This document shows, one piece after another, positions 36,601 through 49,607 of a stretch of DNA of 64,000 bases (within the stretch, counting starts at the first letter, position 1; each line of letters opens with the position of its first letter). A model generated the notes under the pieces. The model was not told where the DNA came from. It did not search any database and worked only from the letters and a program-made list of their open reading frames with translations. The position numbers were made by a program, and so were the translations under genes. This DNA is from Heterohyrax brucei (lineage: Eukaryota > Chordata > Mammalia > Hyracoidea > Procaviidae). The stretch spans positions 61,900,111-61,964,110 of the forward strand of contig CM053166.1 of NCBI GenBank assembly GCA_028571685.1, in the 5' to 3' direction.

Positions 36601-38537
36601 TAAGTACAAGAAAATAAGAGAGACTTAGAAAACTGGTAAAACCTACATTGTTGATAGAGTTGGGAGTACTTAGCACTGTGAAAACAGCACTTTGGCAGAA
36701 TGAAATCTACTTGTCTAAGACCGGGAAACAGTGAACAGAGAATGTATGAGTTTCTCAAGATTGGTAAGAGATGGAAACAAGAGAAAGTACACAGTGATTT
36801 ATCTACCTAGAGAAGTTACAGAGGTTTACACAGAGAATTCCAAGTATAAGTACAAGAAAATAAGACAGACTTAGAAAACTGGTAAAACCTACATTGTTGA
36901 TAGAGTTGGGAATACGTAGCACTGTGAAAACAGCACTTTCGCAGAAAGAAAAGTACTTGTCTAAGACCAGGAAAGAGTGAACAGAGAATGTATGCGTTTC
37001 TCAAGATTGGTAACAGATAGAAACAAGAGAAAGTACACAGTGATTCATCTACCTAGAGAAGTTACAGAGGTTTACACAGAGAATTCCAAGTATAAGTACA
37101 AGAAAATAAGAGAGACTTAGAAAACTGGTAAAACGTACATTGTTGATACAGTTGGGAGTACTTAGCACAATGAAAACAGCACTTTTGCAGAAAGAAATCT
37201 ACTTCTCTAAGACCGCGAAACAGTGAAAAGAGAATGTATGAGTTTCTCAAGATTGGTAAAAGATAGAAACAAGAGAAAGTACACAGTGATTCAACTACCT
37301 AGAGAAGTTACAGAGGTTTACACAGAGAATTCCAAGTATAAGTACAAGAAAATAAGAGAGACTTAGAAAACTGGTAAAACCTACATTGTTGATAGAGTTG
37401 GGAGTACTTAGCACAGTGAAAACAGCACTTTGGCAGAATGAAATCTACTTGTCTAAGACCGCGAAACAGTGAAAAGAGAATCTATGAGTTTCTCAAGATT
37501 GGTAACAGATGGAAACCAGAGAAAGTACACAGTGATTCATCTACCTAGAAAAGTTACAGAGGTTTACACAGAGAATTCCAAGTATAAGTACAAGAAAATA
37601 AGAGAGACTTAGAAAACTGGTAAAACCTACATTGTTGATAGAGTTGGGAGTACGTAGCACTGTGAAAACAGCACATTCGAAGAAGGAAAACGACTTGTCT
37701 AAGACCCGGAAACAGTGAACAGAGAATGTATGAGTTTCTCAAGATTGGTAACAGATAGAAACAAGAGAAAGTACACAGTGATTCACCTATCTAGAGAAGT
37801 TACAGAGGTTTACACAGAGAATTCCAAGTATAAGTACAAGAAAATAAGAGAGACTTAGAAAACTGGTAAAACCTACATTGTTGATAGAGTTGGGAGTACT
37901 TAGCACTGCGAAAACAGCACTTTCGCAGAAAGAAATCTACTTCTCTAAGACCGCGAAACAGTGAAAAGAGAATGTATGAGTTTCTCAAGATTGGTAAAAG
38001 ATAGAAACAAGAGAAAGTACACAGTGATTCAACTACCTAGAGAAGTTACAGAGGTTTACACAGAGAATTCCAAGTATAAGTACAAGAAAATAAGAGAGAC
38101 TTAGAAAACTGGTAAAACCTACATTGTTGATAGAGTTGGGAGTACTTAGCACTGTGAAAACAGCACTTTGGAAGAATGAAATCTACTTGTCTAAGACCGG
38201 GAAACAGTGAACAGAGAATGTATGAATTTCTCAAGATTGGTAACAGATGGAAACAAGAGAAAGTACACAGTGATTTATCTACCTAGAGAAGTTACAGAGG
38301 TTTACACAGAGAATTCCAAGTATAAGTACAAGAAAATAAGAGAGACTTAGAAAACTGGTAAAACCTACATTGTTGATAGAGTTGGGAATACGTAGCACTG
38401 TGAAAACAGCACTTTCGGAGAAAGAAAAGTACTTGTCTAAGACCAGGAAACAGTGAACAGAGAATGTATGCGTTTCTCAAGATTGGTAACAGATAGAAAC
38501 AAGAGAAAGTACACAGTGATTCATCTACCTAGAGAAG
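33618..38537 (+). repeat. Array segment: A' ABCDE A'DE ABCDE A'GFCDE (20 monomers)
   Basis: Exactly 4,920 bp between the two 30-monomer blocks. Its middle (about 33,956-37,250) is a further copy of 26,330-29,624 at an offset of 7,626 bp (31 monomers), sharing GCAAAACAG near 34017 and GGAAAGAGTG near 35001. The A at 33864 is mosaic: it has the A body but ACCTAC instead of ACGTAC. The end, G F C D E from 37308, copies 25008-26237 and begins the 12,300-bp duplication. E at 35586 has a private GTGAAATCAG. Confidence 0.93.
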
Positions 38538-41500
38538 TTACAGAGGTTTACACAGAGAATTCCAAGTATAAGTACAAGAAAATAAGAGAGACTTAGAAAA
38601 CTGGTAAAACGTACATTGTTGATAGAGTTGGGAGTACTTAGCACAATGAAAACAGCACTTTCGCAGAAAGAAATCTACTTCTCTAAGACCGCAAAACAGT
38701 GAAAAGAGAATGTATGAGGTTCTCAAGATTGGTAACAGATAGAAACAAGAGAAAGTACACAGTGATTCACCTATCTAGAGAAGTTACAGAGGTTTACACA
38801 GAGAATTCCAAGTATAAGTACAAGAAAATAAGAGAGACTTAGAAAACTGGTAAAACCTACATTGTTGATAGAGTTGGGAGTACTTAGCACTGTGAAAACA
38901 GCACTTTGGCAGAATGAAATCTACTTGTCTTAGACCGGGAAACAGTGAAAAGAGAATGTATGAGTTTCTCAAGATTGGTAACAGATAGAAACAAGAGAAA
39001 GTACACAGTGATTCATGTACCTAGAGAAGTTACAGAGGTTTACAAAGAGAATTCCAAGTATAAGTACAAGAAAATAAGAGAGACTTAGAAAACTGGTAAA
39101 ATCTACATTGTTGATAGAGTTGGGAGTACTTAGCACTGCGAAAACAGCACTTTCGCAGAAAGAAATCTACTTCTCTAAGACCGCGAAACAGTGAAAAGAG
39201 AATGTATGAGTTTCTCAAGATTGGTAAAAGATAGAAACAAGAGAAAGTACACAGTGATTCAACTACCTAGAGAAGTTACAGAGGTTTACACAGAGAATTC
39301 CAAGTATAAGTACAAGAAAATAAGAGAGACTTAGAAAACTGGTAAAACCTACATTGTTGATAGAGTTGGGAGTACTTAGCACTGTGAAAACAGCACTTTG
39401 GCAGAATGAAATCTACTTGTCTAAGACCGGGAAACAGTGAACAGAGAATGTATGAGTTTCTCAAGATTGGTAAGAGATGGAAACAAGAGAAAGTACACAG
39501 TGATTTATCTACCTAGAGAAGTTACAGAGGTTTACACAGAGAATTCCAAGTATAAGTACAAGAAAATAAGAGAGACTTAGAAAACTGGTAAAACCTACAT
39601 TGTTGATAGAGTTGGGAATACGTAGCACTGTGAAAACAGCACTTTCGCAGAAAGAAAAGTACTTGTCTAAGACCAGGAAAGAGTGAACAGAGAATGTATG
39701 CGTTTCTCAAGATTGGTAACAGATAGAAACAAGAGAAAGTACACAGTGATTCATCTACCTAGAGAAGTTACAGAGGTTTACACAGAGAATTCCAAGTATA
39801 AGTACAAGAAAATAAGAGAGACTTAGAAAACTGGTAAAACGTACATTGTTGATACAGTTGGGAGTACTTAGCACAATGAAAACAGCACTTTTGCAGAAAG
39901 AAATCTACTTCTCTAAGACCGCGAAACAGTGAAAAGAGAATGTATGAGTTTCTCAAGATTGGTAAAAGATAGAAAGAAGAGAAAGTACACAGTGATTCAT
40001 CTACCTAGAGAAGTTACAGAGGTTTACACAGAGAATTCCAAGTATAAGTACAAGAAAATAAGAGAGACTTAGAAAACTGGTAAAACCTACATTGTTGATA
40101 GAGTTGGGAGTACTTAGCACTGTGAAAACAGCACTTTGGCAGAATGAAATCTACTTGTCTAAGACCGGGAAACAGTGAACAGAGAATGTATGAGTTTCTC
40201 AAGATTGGTAACAGATGGAAACAACAGAAAGTACACAGTGATTTATCTACCTAGAGAAGTTACAGAGGTTTACACAGAGAATTCCAAGTATAAGTACAAG
40301 AAAATAAGAGAGACTTAGAAAACTGGTAAAACCTACATTGTTGATAGAGTTGGGAATACGTAGCACTGTGAAAACAGCACTTTCGGAGAAAGAAAAGTAC
40401 TTGTCTAAGACCAGGAAACAGTGAACAGAGAATGTATGCGTTTCTCAAGATTGGTAACAGATAGAAACAAGAGAAAGTACACAGTGATTCATCTACCTAG
40501 AGAAGTTACAGAGGTTTACACAGAGAATTCCAAGTATAAGTACAAGAAAATAAGAGAGACTTAGAAAACTGGTAAAACGTACATTGTTGATAGAGTTGGG
40601 AGTACTTAGCACAATGAAAACAGCACTTTCGCAGAAAGAAATCTACTTCTCTAAGACCGCGAAACAGTGAAAAGAGAATGTATGAGTTTCTCAAGATTGG
40701 TAACAGATAGAAACAAGAGAAAGTACACAGTGATTCACCTATCTAGAGAAGTTACAGAGGTTTACACAGAGAATTCCAAGTATAAGTACAAGAAAATAAG
40801 AGAGACTTAGAAAACTGGTAAAACCTACATTGTTGATAGAGTTGGGAGTACTTAGCACTGTGAAAACAGCACTTTGGCAGAATGAAATCTACTTGTCTTA
40901 GACCGGGAAACAGTGAAAAGAGAATGTATGAGTTTCTCAAGATTGGTAACAGATAGAAACAAGAGAAAGTACACAGTGATTCATGTACCTAGAGAAGTTA
41001 CAGAGGTTTACAAAGAGAATTCCAAGTATAAGTAAAAGAAAATAAGAGAGACTTAGAAAACTGGTAAAATCTACATTGTTGATAGAGTTGGGAGTACTTA
41101 GCACTGCGAAAACAGCACTTTCGCAGAAAGAAATCTACTTCTCTAAGACCGCGAAACAGTGAAAAGAGAATGTATGAGTTTCTCAAGATTGGTAAAAGAT
41201 AGAAACAAGAGAAAGTACACAGTGATTCAACTAACTAGAGAAGTTACAGAGGTTTACACAGAGAATTCCAAGTATAAGTACAAGAAAATAAGAGAGACTT
41301 AGAAAACTGGTAAAACCTACATTGTTGATAGAGTTGGGAGTACTTAGCACTGTGAAAACAGCACTTTGGCAGAATGAAATCTACTTGTCTAAGACCGGGA
41401 AAGAGTGAACAGAGAATGTATGAGTTTCTCAAGATTGGTAAGAGATGGAAACAAGAGAAAGTACACAGTGATTTATCTACCTAGAGAAGTTACAGAGGTT

Positions 41501-44500
41501 TACACAGAGAATTCCAAGTATAAGTACAAGAAAATAAGAGAGACTTAGAAAACTGGTAAAACCTACATTGTTGATAGAGTTGGGAATACGTAGCACTGTG
41601 AAAACAGCACTTTCGCAGAAAGAAAAGTACTTGTCTAAGACCAGGAAAGAGTGAACAGAGAATGTATGCGTTTCTCAAGATTGGTAACAGATAGAAACAA
41701 GAGAAAGTACACAGTGATTCATCTACCTAGAGAAGTTACAGAGGTTTACACAGAGAATTCCAAGTATAAGTACAAGAAAATAAGAGAGACTTAGAAAACT
41801 GGTAAAACGTACATTGTTGATACAGTTGGGAGTACTTAGCACAATGAAAACAGCACTTTTGCAGAAAGAAATCTACTTCTCTAAGACCGCGAAACAGTGA
41901 AAAGAGAATGTATGAGTTTCTCAAGATTGGTAAAAGATAGAAAGAAGAGAAAGTACACAGTGATTCATCTACCTAGAGAAGTTACAGAGGTTTACACAGA
42001 GAATTCCAAGTATAAGTACAAGAAAATAAGAGAGACTTAGAAAACTGGTAAAACCTACATTGTTGATAGAGTTGGGAGTACTTAGCACTGTGAAAACAGC
42101 ACTTTGGCAGAATGAAATCTACTTGTCTAAGACCGGGAAACAGTGAACAGAGAATGTATGAGTTTCTCAACATTGGTAACAGATGGAAACAACAGAAAGT
42201 ACACAGTGATTTATCTACCTAGAGAAGTTACAGAGGTTTACACAGAGAATTCCAAGTATAAGTACAAGAAAATAAGAGAGACTTAGAAAACTGGTAAAAC
42301 CTACATTGTTGATAGAGTTGGGAATACGTAGCACTGTGAAAACAGCACTTTCGGAGAAAGAAAAGTACTTGTCTAAGACCAGGAAACAGTGAACAGAGAA
42401 TGTATGCGTTTCTCAAGATTGGTAACAGATAGAAACAAGAGAAAGTACACAGTGATTCATCTACCTAGAGAAGTTACAGAGGTTTACACAGAGAATTCCA
42501 AGTATAAGTACAAGAAAATAAGAGAGACTTAGAAAACTGGTAAAACGTACATTGTTGATAGAGTTGGGAGTACTTAGCACAATGAAAACAGCACTTTCGC
42601 AGAAAGAAATCTACTTCTCTAAGACCGCGAAACAGTGAAAAGAGAATGTATGAGTTTCTCAAGATTGGTAACAGATAGAAACAAGAGAAAGTACACAGTG
42701 ATTCACCTATCTAGAGAAGTTACAGAGGTTTACACAGAGAATTCCAAGTATAAGTACAAGAAAATAAGAGAGACTTAGAAAACTGGTAAAACCTACATTG
42801 TTGATAGAGTTGGGAGTACTTAGCACTGTGAAAACAGCACTTTGGCAGAATGAAATCTACTTGTCTTAGACCGGGAAACAGTGAAAAGAGAATGTATGAG
42901 TTTCTCAAGATTGGTAAAAGATAGAAACAAGAGAAAGTACACAGTGATTCAACTAACTAGAGAAGTTACAGAGGTTTACACAGAGAATTCCAAGTATAAG
43001 TACAAGAAAATAAGAGAGACTTAGAAAACTGGTAAAACCTACATTGTTGATAGAGTTGGGAGTACTTAGCACTGTGAAAACAGCACTTTGGCAGAATGAA
43101 ATCTACTTGTCTAAGACCGGGAAACAGTGAACAGAGAATGTATGAGTTTCTCAAGATTGGTAACAGATGGAAACAAGAGAAAGTACACAGTGATTTATCT
43201 ACCTAGAGAAGTTACAGAGGCTTACACAGAGAATTCCAAGTATAAGTACAAGAAAATAAGAAAGACTTAGAAAACTGGTAAAACCTACATTGTTGATAGA
43301 GTTGGGAATACGTAGCACTGTGAAAACAGCACTTTCGGAGAAAGAAAAGTACTTGTCTAAGACCAGGAAACAGTGAACAGAGAATGTATGTGTTTCTCAA
43401 GATTGGTAACAGATAGAAACAAGAGAAAGTACACAGTGATTCATCTACCTAGAGAAGTTACAGAGGTTTACACAGAGAATTCCAAGTATAAGTAAAAGAA
43501 AATAAGAGAGACTTAGAAAACTGGTAAAACGTACATTGTTGATAGAGTTGGGAGTACTTAGCAGAATGAAAACAGCACTTTCGCAGAAAGAAATCTACTT
43601 CTCTAAGACCGCGAAACAGTGAAAAGAGAATGTATGAGTTTCTCAAGATTGGTAACAGATAGAAACAAGAGAAAGTACACAGTGATTCACCTATCTAGAG
43701 AAGTTACAGAGGTTTACACAGAGAATTCCAAGTATAAGTACAAGAAAATAAGAGAGACTTAGAAAACTGGTAAAACCTACATTGTTGATAGAGTTGGGAG
43801 TACTTAGCACAGTGAAAACAGCACTTTGGCAGAATGAAATCTACTTGTCTTAGACCGGGAAACAGTGAAAAGAGAATGTATGAGTTTCTCAAGATTGGTA
43901 ACAGATAGAAACAAGAGAAAGTACACAGTGATTCATGTACCTAGAGAAGTTACAGAGGTTTACAAAGAGAATTCCAAGTATAAGTACAAGAAAATAAGAG
44001 AGACTTAGAAAACTGGTAAAATCTACATTGTTGATAGAGTTGGGAGTACTTAGCACTGCGAAAACAGCACTTTCGCAGAAAGAAATCTACTTCTCTAAGA
44101 CCGCGAAACAGTGAAAAGAGAATGTATGAGTTTCTCAAGATTGGTAAAAGATAGAAACAAGAGAAAGTACACAGTGATTCAACTACCTAGAGAAGTTACA
44201 GAGGTTTACACAGAGAATTCCAAGTATAAGTACAAGAAAATAAGAGAGACTTAGAAAACTGGTAAAACCTACATTGTTGATAGAGTTGGGAGTACTTAGC
44301 ACTGTGAAAACAGCACTTTGGCAGAATGAAATCTACTTGTCTAAGACCGGGAAACAGTGAACAGAGAATGTATGAGTTTCTCAAGATTGGTAACAGATGG
44401 AAACAAGAGAAAGTACACAGTGATTTATCTACCTAGAGAAGTTACAGAGGTTTACACAGAGAATTCCAAGTATAAGTACAAGAAAATAAGAGAGACTTAG

Positions 44501-45917
44501 AAAACTGGTAAAACCTACATTGTTGATAGAGTTGGGAATACGTAGCACTGTGAAAACAGCACTTTCGGAGAAAGAAAAGTACTTGTCTAAGACCAGGAAA
44601 CAGTGAACAGAGAATGTATGTGTTTCTCAAGATTGGTAACAGATAGAAACAAGAGAAAGTACACAGTGATTCATCTACCTAGAGAAGTTACAGAGGTTTA
44701 CACAGAGAATTCCAAGTATAAGTAAAAGAAAATAAGAGAGACTTAGAAAACTGGTAAAACGTACATTGTTGATAGAGTTGGGAGTACTTAGCAGAATGAA
44801 AACAGCACTTTCGCAGAAAGAAATCTACTTCTCTAAGACCGCGAAACAGTGAAAAGAGAATGTATGAGTTTCTCAAGATTGGTAACAGATAGAAACAAGA
44901 GAAAGTACACAGTGATTCACCTATCTAGAGAAGTTACAGAGGTTTACACAGAGAATTCCAAGTATAAGTACAAGAAAATAAGAGAGACTTAGAAAACTGG
45001 TAAAACCTACATTGTTGATAGAGTTGGGAGTACTTAGCACAGTGAAAACAGCACTTTGGCAGAATGAAATCTACTTGTCTTAGACCGGGAAACAGTGAAA
45101 AGAGAATGTATGAGTTTCTCAAGATTGGTAACAGATAGAAACAAGAGAAAGTACACAGTGATTCATGTACCTAGAGAAGTTACAGAGGTTTACAAAGAGA
45201 ATTCCAAGTATAAGTACAAGAAAATAAGAGAGACTTAGAAAACTGGTAAAATCTACATTGTTGATAGAGTTGGGAGTACTTAGCACTGCGAAAACAGCAC
45301 TTTCGCAGAAAGAAATCTACTTCTCTAAGACCGCGAAACAGTGAAAAGAGAATGTATGAGTTTCTCAAGATTGGTAAAAGATAGAAACAAGAGAAAGTAC
45401 ACAGTGATTCAACTACCTAGAGAAGTTACAGAGGTTTACACAGAGAATTCCAAGTATAAGTACAAGAAAATAAGAGAGACTTAGAAAACTGGTAAAACCT
45501 ACATTGTTGATAGAGTTGGGAGTACTTAGCACTGTGAAAACAGCACTTTGGAAGAATGAAATCTACTTGTCTAAGACCGGGAAACAGTGAACAGAGAATG
45601 TATGAGTTTCTCAAGATTGGTAACAGATGGAAACAAGAGAAAGTACACAGTGATTTATCTACCTAGAGAAGTTACAGAGGTTTACACAGAGAATTCCAAG
45701 TATAAGTACAAGAAAATAAGAGAGACTTAGAAAACTGGTAAAACCTACATTGTTGATAGAGTTGGGAATACGTAGCACTGTGAAAACAGCACTTTCGCAG
45801 AAAGAAAAGTACTTGTCTAAGACCAGGAAACAGTGAACAGAGAATGTATGCGTTTCTCAAGATTGGTAACAGATAGAAACAAGAGAAAGTACACAGTGAT
45901 TCATCTACCTAGAGAAG
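38538..45917 (+). repeat. 30-monomer block, copy 2: ABCDE A'DE ABCDE A'DE ABDE A3B3CDE A3B3CDE
   Basis: Second copy of 26238-33617, 12,300 bp downstream. By eye I find only four substitutions over the wider matching stretch: GGTAGAACGT near 28271 against GGTAAAACGT; AACAGTG near 29101 against AAGAGTG near 41401; AATTTATG near 29853 against AATGTATG; and CAAGATTGG near 29875 against CAACATTGG near 42169. The second half also matches the following segment at an offset of 4,182 bp. Confidence 0.94.
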
Positions 45918-48900
45918 TTACAGAGGTTTACACAGAGAATTCCAAGTATAAGTACAAGAAAATAAGAGAGACTTAGAAAACTGGTAAAACGTACATTGTT
46001 GATACAGTTGGGAGTACTTAGCACAATGAAAACAGCACTTTTGCAGAAAGAAATCTACTTCTCTAAGACCGCGAAACAGTGAAAAGAGAATGTATGAGTT
46101 TCTCAAGATTGGGAACAGATAGAAACAAGAGAAAGTACACAGTGATTCATCTACCTAGAGAAGTTACAGAGGTTTACACAGAGAATTCCAAGTATAAGTA
46201 CAAGAAAATAAGAGAGACTTAGAAAACTGGTAAAACCTACATTGTTGATAGAGTTGGGAGTACTTAGCACTGTGAAAACAGCACTTTGGCAGAATGAAAT
46301 CTACTTGTCTAAGACCGGGAAACAGTGAACAGAGAATGTATGAGTTTCTCAAGATTGGTAACAGATGGAAACAACAGAAAGTACACAGTGATTTATCTAC
46401 CTAGAGAAGTTACAGAGGTTTACACAGAGAATTCCAAGTATAAGTACAAGAAAATAAGAGAGACTTAGAAAACTGGTAAAACCTACATTGTTGATAGAGT
46501 TGGGAATACGTAGCACTGTGAAAACAGCACTTTCGCAGAAAGAAAAGTACTTGTCTAAGACCAGGAAACAGTGAACAGAGAATGTATGCGTTTCTCAAGA
46601 TTGGTAACAGATAGAAACAAGAGAAAGTACACAGTGATTCATCTACCTAGAGAAGTTACAGAGGTTTACACAGAGAATTCCAAGTATAAGTACAAGAAAA
46701 TAAGAGAGACTTAGAAAACTGGTAAAACGTACATTGTTGATAGAGTTGGGAGTACTTAGCACAATGAAAACAGCACTTTCGCAGAAAGAAATCTACTTCT
46801 CTAAGACCGCGAAACAGTGAAAAGAGAATGTATGAGTTTCTCAAGATTGGTAACAGATAGAAACAAGAGAAAGTACACAGTGATTCACCTATCTAGAGAA
46901 GTTACAGAGGTTTACACAGAGAATTCCAAGTATAAGTACAAGAAAATAAGAGAGACTTAGAAAACTGGTAAAACCTACATTGTTGATAGAGTTGGGAGTA
47001 CTTAGCACTGTGAAAACAGCACTTTGGCAGAATGAAATCTACTTGTCTTAGACCGGGAAACAGTGAAAAGAGAATGTATGAGTTTCTCAAGATTGGTAAA
47101 AGATAGAAACAAGAGAAAGTACACAGTGATTCAACTAACTAGAGAAGTTACAGAGGTTTACACAGAGAATTCCAAGTATAAGTACAAGAAAATAAGAGAG
47201 ACTTAGAAAACTGGTAAAACCTACATTGTTGATAGAGTTGGGAGTACTTAGCACTGTGAAAACAGCACTTTGGCAGAATGAAATCTACTTGTCTAAGACC
47301 GGGAAACAGTGAACAGAGAATGTATGAGTTTCTCAAGATTGGTAACAGATGGAAACAAGAGAAAGTACACAGTGATTTATCTACCTAGAGAAGTTACAGA
47401 GGCTTACACAGAGAATTCCAAGTATAAGTACAAGAAAATAAGAAAGACTTAGAAAACTGGTAAAACCTACATTGTTGATAGAGTTGGGAATACGTAGCAC
47501 TGTGAAAACAGCACTTTCGGAGAAAGAAAAGTACTTGTCTAAGACCAGGAAACAGTGAACAGAGAATGTATGTGTTTCTCAAGATTGGTAACAGATAGAA
47601 ACAAGAGAAAGTACACAGTGATTCATCTACCTAGAGAAGTTACAGAGGTTTACACAGAGAATTCCAAGTATAAGTAAAAGAAAATAAGAGAGACTTAGAA
47701 AACTGGTAAAACGTACATTGTTGATAGAGTTGGGAGTACTTAGCAGAATGAAAACAGCACTTTCGCAGAAAGAAATCTACTTCTCTAAGACCGCGAAACA
47801 GTGAAAAGAGAATGTATGAGTTTCTCAAGATTGGTAACAGATAGAAACAAGAGAAAGTACACAGTGATTCACCTATCTAGAGAAGTTACAGAGGTTTACA
47901 CAGAGAATTCCAAGTATAAGTACAAGAAAATAAGAGAGACTTAGAAAACTGGTAAAACCTACATTGTTGATAGAGTTGGGAGTACTTAGCACAGTGAAAA
48001 CAGCACTTTGGCAGAATGAAATCTACTTGTCTTAGACCGGGAAACAGTGAAAAGAGAATGTATGAGTTTCTCAAGATTGGTAACAGATAGAAACAAGAGA
48101 AAGTACACAGTGATTCATGTACCTAGAGAAGTTACAGAGGTTTACAAAGAGAATTCCAAGTATAAGTACAAGAAAATAAGAGAGACTTAGAAAACTGGTA
48201 AAATCTACATTGTTGATAGAGTTGGGAGTACTTAGCACTGCGAAAACAGCACTTTCGCAGAAAGAAATCTACTTCTCTAAGACCGCGAAACAGTGAAAAG
48301 AGAATGTATGAGTTTCTCAAGATTGGTAAAAGATAGAAACAAGAGAAAGTACACAGTGATTCAACTACCTAGAGAAGTTACAGAGGTTTACACAGAGAAT
48401 TCCAAGTATAAGTACAAGAAAATAAGAGAGACTTAGAAAACTGGTAAAACCTACATTGTTGATAGAGTTGGGAGTACTTAGCACTGTGAAAACAGCACTT
48501 TGGCAGAATGAAATCTACTTGTCTAAGACCGGGAAACAGTGAACAGAGAATGTATGAGTTTCTCAAGATTGGTAACAGATGGAAACAAGAGAAAGTACAC
48601 AGTGATTTATCTACCTAGAGAAGTTACAGAGGTTTACACAGAGAATTCCAAGTATAAGTACAAGAAAATAAGAGAGACTTAGAAAACTGGTAAAACCTAC
48701 ATTGTTGATAGAGTTGGGAATACGTAGCACTGTGAAAACAGCACTTTCGGAGAAAGAAAAGTACTTGTCTAAGACCAGGAAACAGTGAACAGAGAATGTA
48801 TGTGTTTCTCAAGATTGGTAACAGATAGAAACAAGAGAAAGTACACAGTGATTCATCTACCTAGAGAAGTTACAGAGGTTTACACAGAGAATTCCAAGTA

Positions 48901-49607
48901 TAAGTAAAAGAAAATAAGAGAGACTTAGAAAACTGGTAAAACGTACATTGTTGATAGAGTTGGGAGTACTTAGCAGAATGAAAACAGCACTTTCGCAGAA
49001 AGAAATCTACTTCTCTAAGACCGCGAAACAGTGAAAAGAGAATGTATGAGTTTCTCAAGATTGGTAACAGATAGAAACAAGAGAAAGTACACAGTGATTC
49101 ACCTATCTAGAGAAGTTACAGAGGTTTACACAGAGAATTCCAAGTATAAGTACAAGAAAATAAGAGAGACTTAGAAAACTGGTAAAACCTACATTGTTGA
49201 TAGAGTTGGGAGTACTTAGCACAGTGAAAACAGCACTTTGGCAGAATGAAATCTACTTGTCTTAGACCGGGAAACAGTGAAAAGAGAATGTATGAGTTTC
49301 TCAAGATTGGTAACAGATAGAAACAAGAGAAAGTACACAGTGATTCATGTACCTAGAGAAGTTACAGAGGTTTACAAAGAGAATTCCAAGTATAAGTACA
49401 AGAAAATAAGAGAGACTTAGAAAACTGGTAAAATCTACATTGTTGATAGAGTTGGGAGCACTTAGCACTGCGAAAACAGCACTTTCGCAGAAAGAAATCT
49501 ACTTCTCTAAGACCGCGAAACAGTGAAAAGAGAATGTATGAGTTTCTCAAGATTGGTAAAAGATAGAAACAAGAGAAAGTACACAGTGATTCAACTACCT
49601 AGAGAAG
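45918..49607 (+). repeat. 17-monomer unit, second copy (15 of 17 monomers): A'DE ABDE A3B3CDE A3B3C
   Basis: This segment follows 41736-45425 at an offset of 4,182 bp (17 monomers), over about 46,127-49,715. E at 46410 differs from its partner at 42228 (TTTCGCAG against TTTCGGAG), and the C at 49362 has a private GAGCACTT near 49457. Where the next D would be expected, at 49608, the sequence switches to an A-type body (ACAATG near 49714), ending the repeat. Confidence 0.92.

Noticed and set aside
24896-46270. Assembly artefact as the explanation for the 12,300-bp duplication
   Set aside because: Not excluded, but the copies differ at several bases and have different flanks (A against A' on the left, A against D on the right), which argues for two real loci. 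Listed as a check under the finding.
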